Shown: piece after piece, positions 61,701-64,000 of the stretch
Layout of the letters: every line of letters begins with the position of its first letter
Numbering within the stretch: the stretch's first letter is position 1
Source: Luteolibacter rhizosphaerae
GTDB lineage: Bacteria > Verrucomicrobiota > Verrucomicrobiia > Verrucomicrobiales > Akkermansiaceae
Assembly: GCF_025950095.1 (NCBI RefSeq)
Contig: NZ_JAPDDR010000007.1
Coordinates: 1 to 64,000 of the forward strand
DNA length: 64,000 nucleotides
Reading direction: 5' to 3'
Made by a program: the position numbers and the translations under genes
The notes under the pieces: generated by a model
The model's input: the letters and a program-made list of their open reading frames with translations, nothing else
Told to the model about the DNA's origin: nothing
Database searches by the model: none

Positions 61701-63051
61701 GAACTCCCTCATGCCGGAGGGCCTGATCAATACCCTGCCACGCGAGCAAGTCCGCGACCTCATCGCCTGGCTGATGGATAAGAACGCCGCGAACGAAGCC
61801 ACACCCGCCCGCTTCACCCTCGCCGGCGACTGGAAGATCGAAGTGACACCGGCCAGCGGCGGCACGACCACCTTGGAAATCGCACCACCGCAGCATCGGG
61901 AGGTGAGCTCCGAGAACTTCGCCTCGCTGCCGGTCTACAACCCCGAAGGCGGAGGATGGAACAATGGCGCGAAGTTCGCCGGCAACCTCGCCGAAGCCTG
62001 CTCCACCCCGCATCTCGTCGATACTGCCAGCGTGGTACTACGTTCCTCGGAGAACGCGGATGCTACGGCCTTCCAGCGCGGCAAGGATTGGGAGATCGAA
62101 CCGGTCTGGGGAACCTTCGGCAGGATGGAAGGCGGAGCCATCCATGTGAACACCCCGGTCTACGCCAGCTATCGGCACAGCTTCCTGCGGATCGACTCCA
62201 TCGCGCAAGCGCCGGACGGCACCATCTCCGTGATCCAAGGCAAGGGCACTGCCGCTGCACCGACGCCCCCTTCCCTGCCGGACGGCTCACACCTGCTCGG
62301 CCAGATCTGGATCCCCGGCCCGATCCCCAAGCTCACTGAGGACCACCTCTTCCCCATCCTCGAAGCCCGTTACCCTGCCAAGCCTCCCGCCATCACCGCG
62401 GCCGATCGATTCCCCCGTCTGCTGGAAAAGCTCCGCACCGGCGCACCGGTCCGCATCCTCGCCTGGGGCGATAGCGTGACCGCCGCCGTCTACCTGCCTC
62501 CGGCCGAGCGCTGGCAGGAGCAATTCGTCGCCCGCCTTCGCACGAAGTTCCCGCAGACGAAGATCGAGCTGATCACCGAGGCATGGGGCGGCCGCACCAC
62601 CACCGCCTACCTAAACGAGCCTCCCGGCTCCGAGCACAACTACGCGGAGAAGGTCCTCGCCACCAAACCCGACCTGGTGATCGCCGAGTTCGTCAACGAC
62701 GCCGGTCTCCCTCCCGAGCATTGGACGAACAATTACCGCAAGATCTACGATGACTTCCGTAGCATCGGCGCGGATTGGATCATCCTCACCCCCCACTACA
62801 TCCGGCCCTCGTGGATGGGCTTGGAGAAGGAGCGCGACATCGACACCGACCCGCGCCCCTACGTCGCCTTCCTCAGAAACCTGCCCGCCGCACACCCCGT
62901 GCTCATCGCCGATGCCTCCGCTCGCTACGGCCGCCTCTGGCGCCAGGGCATCCCCTTCACCTCGCTCATGGTGAACTCGATCAACCACCCGAATGCCCAG
63001 GGCATGACCCTCTTTGCCGACGCGCTCGACGAACTCTTCCCCGCTCCTTGA
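58798..63051 (+). CDS. Secreted PVC-type dehydrogenase - HEAT - cytochrome c - SGNH hydrolase fusion
   Basis: This 1417-residue protein begins with a signal peptide (ILLGALAIGAAHGAE). Residues 35-420 are the PVC membrane-bound dehydrogenase propeller (LPPGFRATVFAAEPDVRQPIAMCMDDRGRLWVAE, HTMANGLKWGPDGWLYGRQG, GGVWRYHP, NPWGMDWDQHGEAF). HEAT-like helices run from about 430 to 840. Cytochrome c follows (CAACHKMYGEGGMAGPELTG, about 877), with the usual ILDPSAVVAKENQ...KDGRVLSG tail. A beta region leads to an SGNH/GDSL esterase at about 1217-1417: ILAWGDSVTAA (nucleophile Ser), WGGRTT, IAEFVNDAG and INHPNAQG. This type of protein oxidises a carbohydrate-like substrate; the added esterase suggests deacetylation of the same polymer. 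Confidence 0.88.
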   Translation: MPKNPFPRILLGALAIGAAHGAEEPFNTEKSETSPLSAAQAAADWKLPPGFRATVFAAEPDVRQPIAMCMDDRGRLWVAESYMYAGHSGGYYEPKLRDRIVILEDTDHDGIHDKRSVFADGLERLTSIQTGLGGVWALTLPKLVFIPDQNRDDSPDGPALPLLDGFDVKGSAHTMANGLKWGPDGWLYGRQGILAHSLLGTPGTEAGARKKMNGGVWRYHPGRKTVEVVAEGTTNPWGMDWDQHGEAFMINTVIGHLWHVIPGAHYKRMFGDDYNPYIFEQIDQHADHVHWDTAEKWDEIRQGISAESSSAGGGHAHTGLMIYQGDNWPEEYRGNLFTINFHGRRLNREYLEATGSGFTGKHQPDLAFSADPWFRGIDLLYGPDGGVFIADWSDTGECHDDDGIHRQSGRIYKITHGNPPPPAVADVAALLPEQLVPLLSHSNEWFARHARLALQHLAAKEGATEAIVAALLQQLEAGATPAIKLRALWALHAIGKADRALLMGLLNHPESPLRIWAIRLLLDDASQVDPALAAVLADLSLKETNPTVRLALASGLQRMPLSSRAPLATPLLRHAEDATDHNLSLMLWYGIEPMAVDHRLELADLAKSCAIPLVRNHIARRLAMAPADPQGAFDSLIKHAVSAPDEWRLDLLSGLAKSLEGASNPAAPASWPQLAGVLATTSHSGLQQLYRSIGALYRDPAAIAANLSVAADEHANTESRVIALRALATIREPNSLELARTLVGKPGLTPIAIERLSLDSHITDAALLIGRLPTLSTNDKPHAIAALISRKPWATLLLDAIETGSLPASLLSSFQVRQLRSLDDPALSNRITALWGDMRDLSAEKAAALQEWKTYLTPKTLGQADKQKGKEVFSQLCAACHKMYGEGGMAGPELTGSGRDNLDYLLTNILDPSAVVAKENQLSIVTLKDGRVLSGMIRSRDERSTTLQTLTEKTTLPTSGIAKIETLPNSLMPEGLINTLPREQVRDLIAWLMDKNAANEATPARFTLAGDWKIEVTPASGGTTTLEIAPPQHREVSSENFASLPVYNPEGGGWNNGAKFAGNLAEACSTPHLVDTASVVLRSSENADATAFQRGKDWEIEPVWGTFGRMEGGAIHVNTPVYASYRHSFLRIDSIAQAPDGTISVIQGKGTAAAPTPPSLPDGSHLLGQIWIPGPIPKLTEDHLFPILEARYPAKPPAITAADRFPRLLEKLRTGAPVRILAWGDSVTAAVYLPPAERWQEQFVARLRTKFPQTKIELITEAWGGRTTTAYLNEPPGSEHNYAEKVLATKPDLVIAEFVNDAGLPPEHWTNNYRKIYDDFRSIGADWIILTPHYIRPSWMGLEKERDIDTDPRPYVAFLRNLPAAHPVLIADASARYGRLWRQGIPFTSLMVNSINHPNAQGMTLFADALDELFPAP

Positions 63052-63058
63052 AACGCAA

Positions 63059-63091
63059 AAGGCCCCGGCACGCCAATCGCACCGGGGCCTT
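63059..63091. terminator. Intrinsic terminator between convergent genes
   Basis: AAGGCCCCGG at 63059-63068 pairs with CCGGGGCCTT at 63082-63091 around a 13-base loop. Beyond the arm the minus strand reads TTTTGCGTTT, so it best serves the M42 gene on the minus strand. The plus strand lacks a long T-run. Confidence 0.8.
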
Positions 63092-63110
63092 CGCAAAACT
63101 TGTTACGGCA

Positions 63111-64000
63111 TCAGAATTTCCAGTCGCCCTTGTCCAGCTCGCAGACACAGGCCACGAGGAGATTGATCGAAGCCTCCAGGTCCTTCTTGTTCACCGTCTC
63201 GATCGTCTGGTGAATGTGCCGCGTCGGCACCGAGACCGCACCCGCGATCGAGCCACCGGGCACCATCCGCTGCAGGCCCGCGGTATCCGTGCCGCCCGCC
63301 GCCAGGATCTCCGGCTGCCACTTGATCTTGTACTTGTCCGCGGTCTTCTTCATAAAGGCCACCATGCGGTAGTCGCAGATCACCGAGCTATCCATGATCT
63401 TGATCCCCGCACCCTCGCCCAGCGCGGTGCAACGCTCCTGCGGGGTCGAGCCGGGAACATCGTAGGCGATCGTGGTATCAAGCCCGAAACCGAAGTCCGG
63501 CTTGATCTCCAGCGCGGAGACATTCGCGCCGCGCAGGCCCACTTCCTCCTGCACGGTGAAGACGGCGTAGAAATCGTAGGCAGGCTTCTTGCGCGACTTG
63601 CTCAACGCGCGCAGCGCCTCGATCAGCAGGAAGACGCACACCCGGTTGTCGAGCGACTTCACGTTCACGCACTCGCCCAGCTCCAGCAGCGGGCTCCAGC
63701 GCGTCACCGGGTTGCCCACCTCGATGTATTTCGCCACCTCCTTCTTCGGCAGGCCGGTATCGATGAAGTAGTCCGTGATCTTCGCCGGCTTGTTGCGGTC
63801 CTCCGGCTGCATGATGTGCGTCGGCTTGGAGCCCATCACACCCAGCAGGTCTTTCTTGCCGTGAACGATCACGCGCTGGGAAGTCAGCGTCTTCGGGTCG
63901 AACCCGCCCAGCGGATTGAAGCGGATGAAGCCCTTGTCATCCACATGCGTCACGATGAAGCCGATCTCGTCCATGTGCGCCGCGGCCATCGCCCGCTTCG
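63111..64000 (-). CDS. M42 family aminopeptidase (N-terminus beyond right edge)
   Basis: The frame is open to the window edge. The ATG at 63989 is internal, because AAHMDEIGF (first metal His and Asp) follows at once and intact M42 proteins carry about 60 residues before it. The other ligands are visible: Asp in VKSLDNRV, the Glu pair in VQEEVGLRG, Asp in GLDTTIAY, and His in PTRHIHQTIE. M42 enzymes are cobalt- or zinc-dependent aminopeptidases forming tetrahedral dodecamers. It is convergent with the 1417-residue gene and shares a terminator. Confidence 0.93.
   Translation of the reverse strand, partial: KRAMAAAHMDEIGFIVTHVDDKGFIRFNPLGGFDPKTLTSQRVIVHGKKDLLGVMGSKPTHIMQPEDRNKPAKITDYFIDTGLPKKEVAKYIEVGNPVTRWSPLLELGECVNVKSLDNRVCVFLLIEALRALSKSRKKPAYDFYAVFTVQEEVGLRGANVSALEIKPDFGFGLDTTIAYDVPGSTPQERCTALGEGAGIKIMDSSVICDYRMVAFMKKTADKYKIKWQPEILAAGGTDTAGLQRMVPGGSIAGAVSVPTRHIHQTIETVNKKDLEASINLLVACVCELDKGDWKF

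Noticed and set aside
1-64000. CRISPR arrays, tRNA/rRNA genes, insertion sequences, prophage
   Set aside because: No regularly spaced repeats, cloverleaf sequences, transposase motifs or phage genes were seen on reading both strands; a dedicated tRNA/ncRNA scan was not possible.

Overview
The window is GC-rich, densely coded bacterial chromosome and almost certainly comes from Verrucomicrobiota (Verrucomicrobiaceae-like). This is an inference from gene content: a giant membrane-bound-dehydrogenase / CxxCH haem protein of the Planctomycetes-Verrucomicrobia type, an ECF sigma factor paired with a FecR-LamG protein, a PEP-CTERM protein, many secreted proteins with thrombospondin type-3 (TSP3) calcium repeats, and a full set of core genes (mutS, dinB, recO, citrate synthase, tsaB, tsaC, aroK, queG, bioA). 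No rRNA, tRNA, CRISPR array, IS element or phage gene was recognised.

Layout. 1-5941 (-): a giant secreted RHS/YD-repeat protein that runs off the left edge, translationally coupled (GTGA) to a small secreted protein (5938-6813). 7327-9974 (+): YhaM-like OB-HD nuclease, RecO and a TPR protein. 10079-14482 (+): a 1467-residue secreted metzincin-like protease with PPC, cadherin-like and PA14 domains. 14457-17509: NlpC/P60-like protein, CDF cation exporter, Tat-exported intradiol dioxygenase, orphan Vsr endonuclease. 17526-26044 (-): a nine-gene run with an ECF sigma/FecR-LamG pair, an electrophile-defence cluster (VOC glyoxalase, KefF-like, KefB/C-like, WrbA), a lipoprotein hydrolase, a rhomboid and a small membrane protein. 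26200-32219 (+): a frameshifted PEP-CTERM gene, then three secreted proteins sharing one C-terminal module, the last being a FAD oxidoreductase-golvesin-TSP3-SGNH fusion.

32223-38000 holds DinB, a metallophosphoesterase, a bifunctional-nuclease-domain protein, a coupled operon of M29-like aminopeptidase, cupin and stand-alone OvoA-C-type methyltransferase, and TsaB. 38132-41591 (+) is citrate synthase with a strong terminator, followed by a tandem array of six GspG-like genes or gene remnants in which the prepilin peptidase motif is replaced by an ordinary membrane anchor; one copy carries an in-frame TAG and one is a truncated relic. 41640-49857 holds QueG, a secreted EEP-family phosphatase/nuclease, AroK, TsaC/Sua5, a membrane protein / prepilin / ABC transporter operon, and BioA preceded by a nested inverted repeat. 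49863-55961 holds MutS, a PHP phosphatase, a cytochrome b562-like protein, an L,D-transpeptidase and a TPR protein. 56015-63051 is a divergent pair of large secreted redox proteins: a PQQ-type sugar dehydrogenase with PKD, cytochrome c and CBM6-like parts, and a 1417-residue dehydrogenase-HEAT-cytochrome c-SGNH fusion. An M42 aminopeptidase runs off the right edge.

The most unusual elements are the GspG-like array (39350-41591) with its duplicated terminator segment, the mirror-image GGAACTT promoters between the sigma factor and the PEP-CTERM gene, the methyltransferase-cupin-M29 operon, and the C-terminal module repeated on several secreted proteins.
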